Source: an uncultured Pseudomonadota bacterium (GTDB taxonomy: Bacteria; Pseudomonadota; Gammaproteobacteria; Ga0077536). Taken from it: a stretch of 64,000 nt of DNA. Each line of letters opens with the position of its first letter. Positions within the stretch are counted from its first letter, which is position 1. The notes under the pieces were generated by a model that made no database searches, was not told where the DNA came from, and saw only the letters and a program-made list of their open reading frames with translations. This document shows, in pieces, positions 27,577-35,455 of this stretch. The position numbers were made by a program, and so were the translations under genes. The stretch covers positions 124,001-188,000 of the forward strand of contig CAIKBL010000051.1 in assembly GCA_903825645.1 (NCBI GenBank), written 5' to 3'.

Positions 27577-28605
27577 GTGGCGAAAATTGCGTTTGGGATG
27601 TTTGATTGGATCGATCGAGGTACCGGCTCACTACAAAGTCTTTATGCCGAGCGCCTCGACCTGATCGCTGCGGCTGACAAGGCGGGTTTCTGGGGATACC
27701 ACCTAGCCGAGCACCACGCGACACCGCTGGGCATGGCGCCATCGCCCGCCGTGTTTCTATCCGCGGTCGCCCAGCGGACAACGCGGATTAGACTGGGCCC
27801 AATGGCGTTCTTATTACCTTTGTATGATCCGCTACGACTGATCGAAGAGGTCTGCATGCTGGACCACCTGAGTGGTGGACGTATCGAACTCGGGATCAGT
27901 CGAGGCGTCTCCCCCCACGAGTTGGCCTGTTTCGGCGTCGATGCGGCAGGCACACGCGCCATTTTTGATGAGGCGCTAACCGTCTTCAGAGCCGGCATGA
28001 CCCAACAGGTGCTCTCTCATGAGGGCGAGTTTTTCCAGTATCACGACGTGCCGATGGCGATTCAGTCTCTCCAGAAACCCTATCCGCCCCTGTGGTATCC
28101 AACCCATAACCCGGACAGCGTCGAGTACGCCGCACGACACGGCTATCATTTCGCAAGCCTCGGCCCCATCGGACTGCTTAAAGAATTGACAGCACTCTAC
28201 CGTAAAATCTGGACGGCACATCGTAACGAAGCGGACCGCATCAACGGGCATATCTCCGATCCCAAGCTCGCGGCCATGCGACAGATCTTTATCGCAGATA
28301 CGGACGAGGAAGCGATGCGCGTGGGGCGTGCTGCCTATGACGCGTGGTTCAAATCCATTACCTGGCTCTGGCATCGACGCGGCGATCATGCCGTCGATCA
28401 GTTGTTCGACTGGGATGCTGGACTAGCGGCCGAAACGATTCTCGTGGGTTCGCCTGAAAAAATTCGTGAACAGATCACTCGATTGGTGGCTGAGAGTGGC
28501 ATCAATTATGTAATCAGCGCGTTTGCTTGGGGCTCATTGACGCACGCGCAGAGTCGACGTTCACTCGACCTCTTTACGCGAGAGGTGATGCCTGCTGTAG
28601 TCTGA
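27577..28605 (+). CDS. LLM-class flavin-dependent oxidoreductase
   Basis: A 342-residue TIM-barrel protein of the bacterial luciferase-like family, which use reduced FMN or F420. Typical segments are GYHLAEHHATP near residue 40, RIRLGPMAFLLPLYDPLRLIEEVCMLDHLSGGRIELGISRG split across about 80-115, and the C-terminal VGSPEKIREQI. It would act as a monooxygenase with a separate flavin reductase, or as a flavin-linked dehydrogenase. The GTG at 27577 is chosen because GGAGGAG lies 7 bases upstream; the earlier GTG at 27556 precedes that site. It is convergent with cinA, with 15 bases between stops. Substrate unknown. Confidence 0.88.
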   Translation: MAKIAFGMFDWIDRGTGSLQSLYAERLDLIAAADKAGFWGYHLAEHHATPLGMAPSPAVFLSAVAQRTTRIRLGPMAFLLPLYDPLRLIEEVCMLDHLSGGRIELGISRGVSPHELACFGVDAAGTRAIFDEALTVFRAGMTQQVLSHEGEFFQYHDVPMAIQSLQKPYPPLWYPTHNPDSVEYAARHGYHFASLGPIGLLKELTALYRKIWTAHRNEADRINGHISDPKLAAMRQIFIADTDEEAMRVGRAAYDAWFKSITWLWHRRGDHAVDQLFDWDAGLAAETILVGSPEKIREQITRLVAESGINYVISAFAWGSLTHAQSRRSLDLFTREVMPAVV

Positions 28606-28620
28606 GCGGATCACAAAGGC

Positions 28621-29856
28621 TCAGCCGAGCGCGAGCTGGTGCCGTAAGAGATTCAATCCACTGATCACCGAAAATTCGCGGATGCGTTCCCGATCGCCCG
28701 GCAGTTGGATACGCTCTGCCGTGGCGCCATCGGCGGTCGCGAAACCGATAAACACCGTACCCGGTCGCATCCCTGGAATCCGCGTCGCGCTATCGATGGC
28801 CGTCGTCACGAATCCTACGTCAGCCCCGAGGAGGCGACGGACGGCTTCGGCAATCGCGGCGGTCGTATCCGCGTTAGCGAACGGGGCACGCGGCACGCCC
28901 AGAAGTCGCTCCTGTACAGCGCCATCAGCAATGACGATGCCGCCACGGAAGGTACCACTCGCATGAGGACTCATGCCGAGACGTTGACTGATGAGACCAC
29001 CAGTGGCGGTTTCTGCCACCGCAAGTGTCCTGTTCTGGCGGGCGAGTCCGCTGAGAACCGTTGACTCCATCGTTTGGTCATCCATACCGAAAATGCAGTC
29101 ACCCAGAATTTTCCGTACTTCAGTTTCCTCTCGCGCGATAATCGCATCGACAACTTCGGCACTATCGGCCTTCGCGGTGATTCGGACTTTAATACCTTCG
29201 ATGCCACTGGCTTGAAAGGCTAGCGTGGCGTGCCCGGAGACATCAAGTCTCTCCATGTAATTTGCTAGCATTTCGGCCAGGCCCGATTCCGCGTGCCCCC
29301 AGGTACGCAATACGCGGCTCTTAATGACGGAGGTCACGCCAGAGCGCCGTTGAAGATCTGACAGGATGGTGCCCATCATCATTTCACGCATTTCACTGGG
29401 CACTCCCGGCACGGCGTAGATCACTTTCTCGCCAACAGGACACACCAAACCCGGCGCCGTACCCGGCATCTCCGCGATGGGTGTGGCGCCCTGCGGAACG
29501 TCAGCCTGGCGCAGATTGTTCTCAGGCATGCTGCGGCCACGGCCTTCAAACATCTGGCGGATTTTTGCACCGATGAGATCGTGACGGACGAGTGGCACGC
29601 CCATAACTTCTGCGATGGCCTCGCGGGTGATGTCATCTTGCGTCGGGCCAAGGCCGCCGCAGCAGATGACCGCATCACTTCGCGCGAGCGCGCGATGGAT
29701 GCAGTCAATGATTCGACCCAGATTATCGCCGACCTTAACCTGGTAATACGAATCGATGCCGACAAGCGCAAGCTGCTCGCCGATCCAAGAAGAATTGGTG
29801 TCCGTTATTTGCCCAAGGAGCAGTTCGGTACCGATGGCAACAACTTCGCAGCGCAT
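28621..29856 (-). CDS. cinA: CinA-family protein (MoCF domain plus NMN amidohydrolase-like domain)
   Basis: A 411-residue two-domain protein. The N-terminal molybdopterin-binding-like domain has IGTELLLGQITDTN, CCGGLGPTQDD and VPGVPSEM, as in CinA/COG1058 proteins with ADP-ribose pyrophosphatase activity. The C-terminal domain resembles nicotinamide-nucleotide amidase PncC, with AETATGG where most PncC proteins read AESCTGG, so the likely nucleophilic Ser is replaced by Thr. It would act in pyridine nucleotide recycling. The ATG has AGAGAGG 6 bases upstream. It is transcribed in the same direction as the upstream GST gene, 124 bases away, and looks independent. Confidence 0.92.
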   Translation of the reverse strand: MRCEVVAIGTELLLGQITDTNSSWIGEQLALVGIDSYYQVKVGDNLGRIIDCIHRALARSDAVICCGGLGPTQDDITREAIAEVMGVPLVRHDLIGAKIRQMFEGRGRSMPENNLRQADVPQGATPIAEMPGTAPGLVCPVGEKVIYAVPGVPSEMREMMMGTILSDLQRRSGVTSVIKSRVLRTWGHAESGLAEMLANYMERLDVSGHATLAFQASGIEGIKVRITAKADSAEVVDAIIAREETEVRKILGDCIFGMDDQTMESTVLSGLARQNRTLAVAETATGGLISQRLGMSPHASGTFRGGIVIADGAVQERLLGVPRAPFANADTTAAIAEAVRRLLGADVGFVTTAIDSATRIPGMRPGTVFIGFATADGATAERIQLPGDRERIREFSVISGLNLLRHQLALG

Positions 29857-29980
29857 TTAAACCTCTCTAGTGGATGCATAGCCCCGACAGGGGGATGTCC
29901 ATTTTTATGGGCCCAGCGTCCCCGCACAAGTATGCGGTGGCCAGGTCAGGTAACACAGTATCCATCGCCACCTCAGAACC

Positions 29981-30595
29981 TCACCCCACAGGCGTCGTCG
30001 TGGCGAAAGCGGGGCGCGTTTGTAGTTTATCCCACCAAGCGAACACACGCGGACGTGCAGACCGCATTTCACCTATCGGCATTCGAAACTCCAGCCAACC
30101 GAGGGCGCAGCCGACAGCGATGGTGCCAAGCGTCCGTGACTCGGCAAATTGGCTCACCTCCTGTTCGAGCAAATCCAGTCCCTGACGAATTTTAGTTGCC
30201 TGCCCGGCTTGCCAGGCATCGCTGCGCTGTGTTTCAGGACGCGTAAGCTGCTCGTAGCGAAGCAGAAGGCCTGCTTCGAGGATGCCATCCGCGATGTTTT
30301 CCAACCGCAGCACCTGCCAGCGTGCGTTACCCGTGGACGGCAACAACTGTGGCACGTTGGATTGCAACGCATCCAGATATTCGCAAATAAGGCTTGAGTC
30401 GAACAGCGTCAATCCCTCGTCGGTCACCAGTGTCGGAAGCTTCATCAAGGGGTTATCCCGCGCAAGATCAAGATTTGGCACCAGCGGATTGACGGCGGTC
30501 GGGATCAATCTGAGGCGCGGAAACAGTCCTTTTTCGTGGGCAGTGACCACGACTTTCCGGACATAGGGCGAAGAAGGCGAGTAGTAAAGCTTCAT
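29981..30595 (-). CDS. Glutathione S-transferase family protein
   Basis: A 204-residue soluble GST. The N-terminal thioredoxin-like domain begins KLYYSPSSPYVRKV, with the Ser-rich turn that provides the thiol-activating residue in many bacterial GSTs. Glutathione-binding elements PLMKLPTLV and LFDSSLICEYLD (cis-Pro and the Ser/Glu pair) are present, followed by a helical C-terminal domain. It probably conjugates or reduces electrophiles with glutathione. The ATG has GAGGAACG about 9 bases upstream. The neighbours (cinA downstream, aromatic genes divergent) do not specify the substrate. Confidence 0.9.
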   Translation of the reverse strand: MKLYYSPSSPYVRKVVVTAHEKGLFPRLRLIPTAVNPLVPNLDLARDNPLMKLPTLVTDEGLTLFDSSLICEYLDALQSNVPQLLPSTGNARWQVLRLENIADGILEAGLLLRYEQLTRPETQRSDAWQAGQATKIRQGLDLLEQEVSQFAESRTLGTIAVGCALGWLEFRMPIGEMRSARPRVFAWWDKLQTRPAFATTTPVG

Positions 30596-30975
30596 GGCAC
30601 GTCGTTCCTCAGGCGGCTCGGAGTGGGAAGCCTAACGGAGCACCCGACTTTTCGCGATGGCCTCCGGCGCCGTACCGATCAATGACGCCTGAGGGCCGAC
30701 AAAACCATCATCGGCTAAACGATTCGTGTGCGGGTCCGCTAGCCGCAGGCTCTCGCGCCGCCTGGGGGACGAGATTTCGGCGATCGCGTGGGAGCTTATC
30801 AACCAGGCAACCGCCGAACCGCGTCGCCAATCGCCCCTGACGACCGCAAGGGACGACGATTAGCCAGTAATAGCCAGAATACCGCCTCCGCGTCCGCTCG
30901 AGCAGTCGGCTGGGGCTGCCCTATCGCGCGGGTGCGTGGTAGGGTTCGCGGCAGAACCAATCTGCCCGGAAGGCC
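30596..30975. other. Intergenic region upstream of the pca operon
   Basis: About 380 bases between the divergent GST and pcaH starts. It must hold the promoter of the protocatechuate genes, but no clear consensus or LysR/IclR-type operator was recognised. A short direct repeat TAGCCAG-taa-TAGCCAG occurs near 30860. Small frames on both strands look non-coding. Confidence 0.45.
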
Positions 30976-31680
30976 ATGAACGCACAACGGATCTTTGATC
31001 GAGCCCGCGCCGACACGCAACCACCGCTTTGCTATCCGCCTTATACCTCAACCGCAAAACGGGCACCGCTGGAGCCCTTGATCCCTATCCCACCTACCGC
31101 ACTGGAGCTAGGATCCCCGCTCGTGCCCCTGCACACCTGTCCGGCGCTGTGTGATCTCACGCAGGCGGGGAGGGCACCGCCACTCGGCGAACGCATCATC
31201 GTGAGCGGTCACGTGACGGACGAAGACGGAAAACCGCTCGTCGGCGTACTTATTGAGCTTTGGCAGGCAAATGCCGCGGGGCGTTACAAGCATCTTCACG
31301 ACACGCACGATGCCCCAATCGATCCACACTTTGAAGGCTCAGGAGCGGTGGTGACCGACGCGGACGGCGCATATCGCTTCATCACCATCAAGCCTGGAGC
31401 CTATCCTTGGCGGAATCACCCGAATGCGTGGCGCCCAGCTCACCTACATTTTTCCGTATTCGGTGCGTGTCTTTTGACGCGCTTAGTCACCCAAATGTAC
31501 TTCCCCGGGGATCCCTTACTGGCGCACGATCCGATTTTCATGAGCATCGCGAATCGGGCAGCACGAGAACGTCTGGTAGCACCGCTTGACTGGAGCCTCA
31601 CCGTACCTGAATTTGGACTCGGTTATCGGTTTGATATCGTGTTGGGAGGGCGGTCGGGCACGCCGGGAGAACAGGCATGA
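30976..31680 (+). CDS. pcaH: Protocatechuate 3,4-dioxygenase beta subunit
   Basis: Fe(III)-containing catalytic subunit (234 residues) that with PcaG opens the protocatechuate ring between the two hydroxyls to give 3-carboxy-cis,cis-muconate. The iron ligands are visible: Tyr in AAGRYKH, Tyr in PGAYPWRN, and the two His in RPAHLHFSV. The LIELWQANAAGRY motif is the intradiol dioxygenase signature. N-terminal residues include RAPLEPLIPIP, typical of the beta chain. The stop overlaps the pcaG start (ATGA). First gene of a four-gene aromatic operon. Confidence 0.95.
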   Translation: MNAQRIFDRARADTQPPLCYPPYTSTAKRAPLEPLIPIPPTALELGSPLVPLHTCPALCDLTQAGRAPPLGERIIVSGHVTDEDGKPLVGVLIELWQANAAGRYKHLHDTHDAPIDPHFEGSGAVVTDADGAYRFITIKPGAYPWRNHPNAWRPAHLHFSVFGACLLTRLVTQMYFPGDPLLAHDPIFMSIANRAARERLVAPLDWSLTVPEFGLGYRFDIVLGGRSGTPGEQA

Positions 31681-32195
31681 GAATGCCGGTAACTGCCGCT
31701 CAGACGGTCGGCCCATTCTTTTCAATCGGGCTAAATGGGCGCCTAGCACCACCGCCCAGACCTCCACAGCCGCTAATGACAGGTTGTATTCGAGACGGCG
31801 ATGGCGCACCCGTGCGGGATGCTGTGCTCGAAGTCTGGACACTGGCAAATCCCCACGCGGTGCACTTTCAGCGAACAGCGACAAATGACGGTGGTGTTTT
31901 TGCCTGGGCACTGGGTGAGGACTCCACAGCGCTCCTCGAACTGACCGGCTGCTGGACCGTATTACTGTTCCTGCGCGGTTTACTCCGTCCGTTGCTGACG
32001 CGGGTGTATCTGCCTTCGCACCTGCCGCCGGCACACGATCTGGTCTGGAGCCGTATCCCCTTAGCGCGACGTGCCACGCTCATTGCACAAGAGATCCCGA
32101 GCGCAGTACCTGCCTATCGTTGGGATATTCATCTCCAAAGCACGCTGGACGGTAGCGCGGAAACGGCCTTCTTCGATTGCGCTTCGGCTGAGTAA
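31677..32195 (+). CDS. pcaG: Protocatechuate 3,4-dioxygenase alpha subunit
   Basis: Partner subunit of PcaH (172 residues), sharing the intradiol fold but lacking the iron ligands. The N-terminal AAQTVGPFFSIGL and the VLEVWTLANPHAV segment match PcaG; HLPPAHDLVW and IPSAVPAYRWDIHLQ mark the C-terminal part. It is shorter than most PcaG proteins (about 190-200), with a compact central region. Start overlaps the pcaH stop by four bases, ensuring balanced synthesis. A second in-frame ATG lies two codons later. The next gene starts five bases after its stop. Confidence 0.92.
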   Translation: MRMPVTAAQTVGPFFSIGLNGRLAPPPRPPQPLMTGCIRDGDGAPVRDAVLEVWTLANPHAVHFQRTATNDGGVFAWALGEDSTALLELTGCWTVLLFLRGLLRPLLTRVYLPSHLPPAHDLVWSRIPLARRATLIAQEIPSAVPAYRWDIHLQSTLDGSAETAFFDCASAE

Positions 32196-32200
32196 CCGCG

Positions 32201-33553
32201 GTGGAACTCTACGACAGCTTGTTCTCCACGCCGGCGATGACGGAATGTTTGTCCGCGCGGCGCTTTTTTCATCATCTGCTGGCGTATGAAGCGGCCTGGG
32301 CGGAGGCGACAGCGGCGCACGGGCTTATTCCACAGACGGCGGCGCAGGCGATCGTCCGATCCTGCCAAAAACCTGATTTTGACTGGGAAGCGCTCACCGC
32401 CGGTGCACGGCTGAGTGGCAATCTTGCGCTCCCTTTTGTGCAGGCATTGACGGCAGACGTCGCGGCGAAGACCCCCGCAGCGGCGGCATACGTGCATTGG
32501 GGCGCCACCAGTCAGGATCTGCTCGACACCGCCTTGATGCTGCAGCTGCGGGAGGCCTTGGCACTCATTGATGACGACGCACGGTCGCTCATCGAAGTAC
32601 TCAGGCGCCTGTGCAGGCAATATCGCGACACGCCCATGATAGCGCGCACCCTGCTGCAGCAAGCCCAGCCGACCACGTTTGGGCTGAAGTTGGCGGGCTG
32701 GTTGGTGGCACTTCACGGGGCTCAGGGACACTTGAAGGCACTATCAAAAACGAGCCTCGCCCTGCAGTTCGGCGGCGCCAGTGGGACGCTTTCGGCATTG
32801 GGGAAAGCAGGTTTGGGCGTCAATGAAACTCTGGCGGGTCGGCTCGATCTAACGGTGCCTACACTGCCCTGGCACGCCCACCGTCAGCGCATCGTCCAGA
32901 TAGGGGCAGGACTCGGTCTGCTGATGGGTACGCTCGGTAAGATTGCCTGTGATCTCTCGCTCATGGGACAAACCGAGATCGCCGAAGCGAGTGAGCCTTG
33001 GCAACCGGGACGCGGGGGCTCCTCCGCGATGCCCCACAAGCGTAATCCGGTCGGCTGTGGCACCGTCCTCGCGGCGGCCATGCGCGCGCCAGGCTTGGTC
33101 GGGACGCTCTTTTCGTGTCTTGTGCAGGCGCATGAGAGAGGACTCGGCGGATGGCATGCCGAATGGGAGACGCTTCCTGAGCTGTGCAGACTAAGCGCAG
33201 GCGCGGTGGCGCACCTGCTGGAGATCTGCACAGGTCTCCAAGTGGATACCGCGCGGATGCAGGAAATTCTTGCCCGGGCCGGTGGGCTCGATGCCGCTGC
33301 CGCGCTGGCGACGGCACTTGCCCCCGTCCTAGGCGGCCGTGAAATCGCCCACGAACGGGTAACCGGCTTGTGTGCCAACGCCCGTGCTACGGGCCGAAGT
33401 GTCCGGGACTGTCTCCTGGCGGAGAGTGATCTGCGTCAAATGATCTCCGCGCCTGAACTGGCAAGAATTTTTGATACTTCTCGTGAGCTGGAGATGGCCG
33501 GGGTGCTCATTGATCGCGCACTCAGGGCTACCGACGAGGTTTTGCTGCCGTGA
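32201..33553 (+). CDS. pcaB: 3-Carboxy-cis,cis-muconate cycloisomerase
   Basis: A 450-residue fumarase/aspartase-superfamily enzyme that lactonises 3-carboxymuconate to 4-carboxymuconolactone. It carries the superfamily signature GGSSAMPHKRNPVGC and the VHWGATSQDLLDTA segment that typify PcaB. It starts with GTG five bases after pcaG and its stop overlaps the pobA start (GTGA). The pathway continues with carboxymuconolactone decarboxylase and later enzymes (PcaC, PcaD, PcaIJ, PcaF), none of which is in this window. Confidence 0.93.
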   Translation: MELYDSLFSTPAMTECLSARRFFHHLLAYEAAWAEATAAHGLIPQTAAQAIVRSCQKPDFDWEALTAGARLSGNLALPFVQALTADVAAKTPAAAAYVHWGATSQDLLDTALMLQLREALALIDDDARSLIEVLRRLCRQYRDTPMIARTLLQQAQPTTFGLKLAGWLVALHGAQGHLKALSKTSLALQFGGASGTLSALGKAGLGVNETLAGRLDLTVPTLPWHAHRQRIVQIGAGLGLLMGTLGKIACDLSLMGQTEIAEASEPWQPGRGGSSAMPHKRNPVGCGTVLAAAMRAPGLVGTLFSCLVQAHERGLGGWHAEWETLPELCRLSAGAVAHLLEICTGLQVDTARMQEILARAGGLDAAAALATALAPVLGGREIAHERVTGLCANARATGRSVRDCLLAESDLRQMISAPELARIFDTSRELEMAGVLIDRALRATDEVLLP

Positions 33554-34710
33554 GAACAGAAGTGGCCATCGTAGGAGGAGGACCCGCAGGCCTACTGCTC
33601 GCACACCTGCTCCACCAGGCGGGGGTTGCCACTGTTGTTCTCGAACAGCGTAGCCGCGAAGCGGTAGAGCACACGATCCGCGCAGGGGTGTTGGAACAAG
33701 GCACGGTAGATCTCCTTGGCGCCACCGGACTCGGTGAGCGGCTCTCCCGTGATGGTGTCGTTCATCACGGCATCGAACTGCGATTTGGCGGGCGTGGGCA
33801 CCGGATCCCCTTGAGCGAACTTACCGGCGGTCGCGCTATCACCCTGTATCCGCAGCATGAAGTACTCCGCGATCTTATCAGCGCAAGATTGGTGGCAGGG
33901 GGCCCGCTGCTTTTCGGCGCCCGCGTCACGCACCTGGACAACAGCCCAGGCAGACTACCCCGCTTGCGTTATGAACAGCAGGGGATCGAGACCACGCTTA
34001 ACTGCGATTTTGTGGTGGGCTGTGACGGGTTCCACAGCATTGTACGCAGCGCTATCCCCCAGCGGCGAGAGTTCCAGACCACCTATCCATTTGCCTGGTA
34101 TGGCATCCTGCAGGAAGGTCCCCCGCTCGCGCCGGAGCTCATTTATACCCATCACGCACGCGGCTTTGCCCTGGCGAGTACCCGGACACCAAGCTTGCAG
34201 CGCCTCTATTTGCAATGCCCCCCTGACACCCAGTCTGAAGATTGGTCGGACGCGCACATCAGGCACGAACTTGGGCTGCGACTCGCCACAGCGGATGGTG
34301 CGCCAATCACCTGTTGTGGAAAAATCATCCAGAAAGATGTGGTCGCGATGCGGAGCTTTGTATGCGAGACCATGCGGCATGGACGCCTGCTGCTCGCGGG
34401 GGACGCGGCTCATATCGTCCCACCGACCGGTGCTAAGGGGATGAATCTCGCCCTTAACGATATTCGTTTACTGGCGCCGGCCTTGGTCAGCGCGGTACGT
34501 CATGGGGATGACCAGCTGCTGCAGCAGTACCCAGCAGATTCGCTGGTTCGGATATGGCGCGCGCAACGCTTTTCGGGGTGGATGACCCGTCTGCTCCATC
34601 AGATGGAGGATGCCGATCCCTACCAGCAGCGCCTTCAACAAACTGAGCTTGAACGCCTCGTCAGCAGCCGAGCGGCCGCGTTGGCGCTGGCTGAGGAATA
34701 TGTCGGTTAA
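33550..34710 (+). CDS. pobA: 4-Hydroxybenzoate 3-monooxygenase
   Basis: FAD- and NADPH-dependent hydroxylase (386 residues) making protocatechuate from 4-hydroxybenzoate. It has the FAD motif VAIVGGGPAGLLLAHLL, the family stretch EHTIRAGVLEQGTVDLL, the internal VVGCDGFHS (DG motif) and LLAGDAAHIVPPTGAKGMNLALND (GD motif, shown here in part). Length matches the 390-residue norm. It starts at a GTG overlapping the pcaB stop. Being last in a pca operon lets one promoter drive the two-step conversion of 4-hydroxybenzoate to ring cleavage products. Confidence 0.95.
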   Translation: MRTEVAIVGGGPAGLLLAHLLHQAGVATVVLEQRSREAVEHTIRAGVLEQGTVDLLGATGLGERLSRDGVVHHGIELRFGGRGHRIPLSELTGGRAITLYPQHEVLRDLISARLVAGGPLLFGARVTHLDNSPGRLPRLRYEQQGIETTLNCDFVVGCDGFHSIVRSAIPQRREFQTTYPFAWYGILQEGPPLAPELIYTHHARGFALASTRTPSLQRLYLQCPPDTQSEDWSDAHIRHELGLRLATADGAPITCCGKIIQKDVVAMRSFVCETMRHGRLLLAGDAAHIVPPTGAKGMNLALNDIRLLAPALVSAVRHGDDQLLQQYPADSLVRIWRAQRFSGWMTRLLHQMEDADPYQQRLQQTELERLVSSRAAALALAEEYVG

Positions 34711-34726
34711 GCAGACGATGCCGAAT

Positions 34727-34759
34727 TTTGCGCAAATCGTCTTTCTTGTTGCGAACAAG
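34727..34759. promoter_or_regulatory. Two palindromes upstream of the TetR gene, candidate operators
   Basis: TTTGCGCAAA (34727-34736) is a perfect 10-base palindrome, and CTTGTT-GCG-AACAAG (34745-34759) is a perfect inverted repeat with a 3-base centre. Both lie within 60 bases of the TetR-family start codon, the position of autoregulatory TetR operators. A GGAAG ribosome site follows. Binding is inferred from position and symmetry only. Confidence 0.5.
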
Positions 34760-34783
34760 TAAATACTCGGAAGATAATAGGGG

Positions 34784-35455
34784 ATGGACATCTTTGCTCG
34801 CCCTATCGCTATTCGCCGTACCCAAGCGGAGCGCTCCGCATTGTCCGATGTGCGGATGGTGGATGCCGCGATTGGTCTGATGGCGAGTCGTGGTATTAGC
34901 GGGATGACGCTCAAAGAAGTGGGCGAACTCGCGGGTTATAGCCGGGCCATGGCCGGTTGGCGCTTTGGCACGAAGGCGAATCTCTGTGCCTTCATAATCA
35001 GGACCGTAGGAGACGAATGGCTACGCGCACTCAATGAGGCGGTCCGCAACAAGCACGGATTAGCGGCGATTCATGCGGCGACAGACGCGCATTCGCGATT
35101 CGTGCACGATGGCGCGGAACGCATCCGCGTGTTCTACATGTTGTGGTTTCACTCCACGGGCCCAGATCCCGAACTCAAACAAGTCATTGTCAAAGTCCAC
35201 GAGCGACGCCAGCGGGATGTCGAAGCATGGATTGAACAGGGGATTTCAGCGGGCGCTGTGCGTGAAGATGCTGAGGTGAAAACCGTGGCGGCGCAGTTTT
35301 GCGCAACGATCATCGGGATAGTCTATCAATGGCTCGTCGAGCCGACCGCCCAGCACCAAATCCACGATTTACATCAAGGTCTCAAACAGCAGATGTCGCG
35401 GGCACTCGCCCGCGACATAACGGACGCCAAGCGTCCGCAACAGGAGCAGGAATAA
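34784..35455 (+). CDS. TetR-family transcriptional regulator
   Basis: A 223-residue repressor-type protein. The N-terminal helix-turn-helix is visible at about 25-70 ([38 protein letters not shown]), where the recognition helix is unusual in reading [12 protein letters not shown]. The rest is an all-helical ligand-binding domain. The gene precedes the isobutyryl-CoA mutase gene and its stop TAA shares its last base with that ATG, so both are co-transcribed. Two palindromes lie upstream. An acyl-CoA or the mutase substrate is a reasonable ligand guess, but unproven. Confidence 0.85.
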   Translation: MDIFARPIAIRRTQAERSALSDVRMVDAAIGLMASRGISGMTLKEVGELAGYSRAMAGWRFGTKANLCAFIIRTVGDEWLRALNEAVRNKHGLAAIHAATDAHSRFVHDGAERIRVFYMLWFHSTGPDPELKQVIVKVHERRQRDVEAWIEQGISAGAVREDAEVKTVAAQFCATIIGIVYQWLVEPTAQHQIHDLHQGLKQQMSRALARDITDAKRPQQEQE

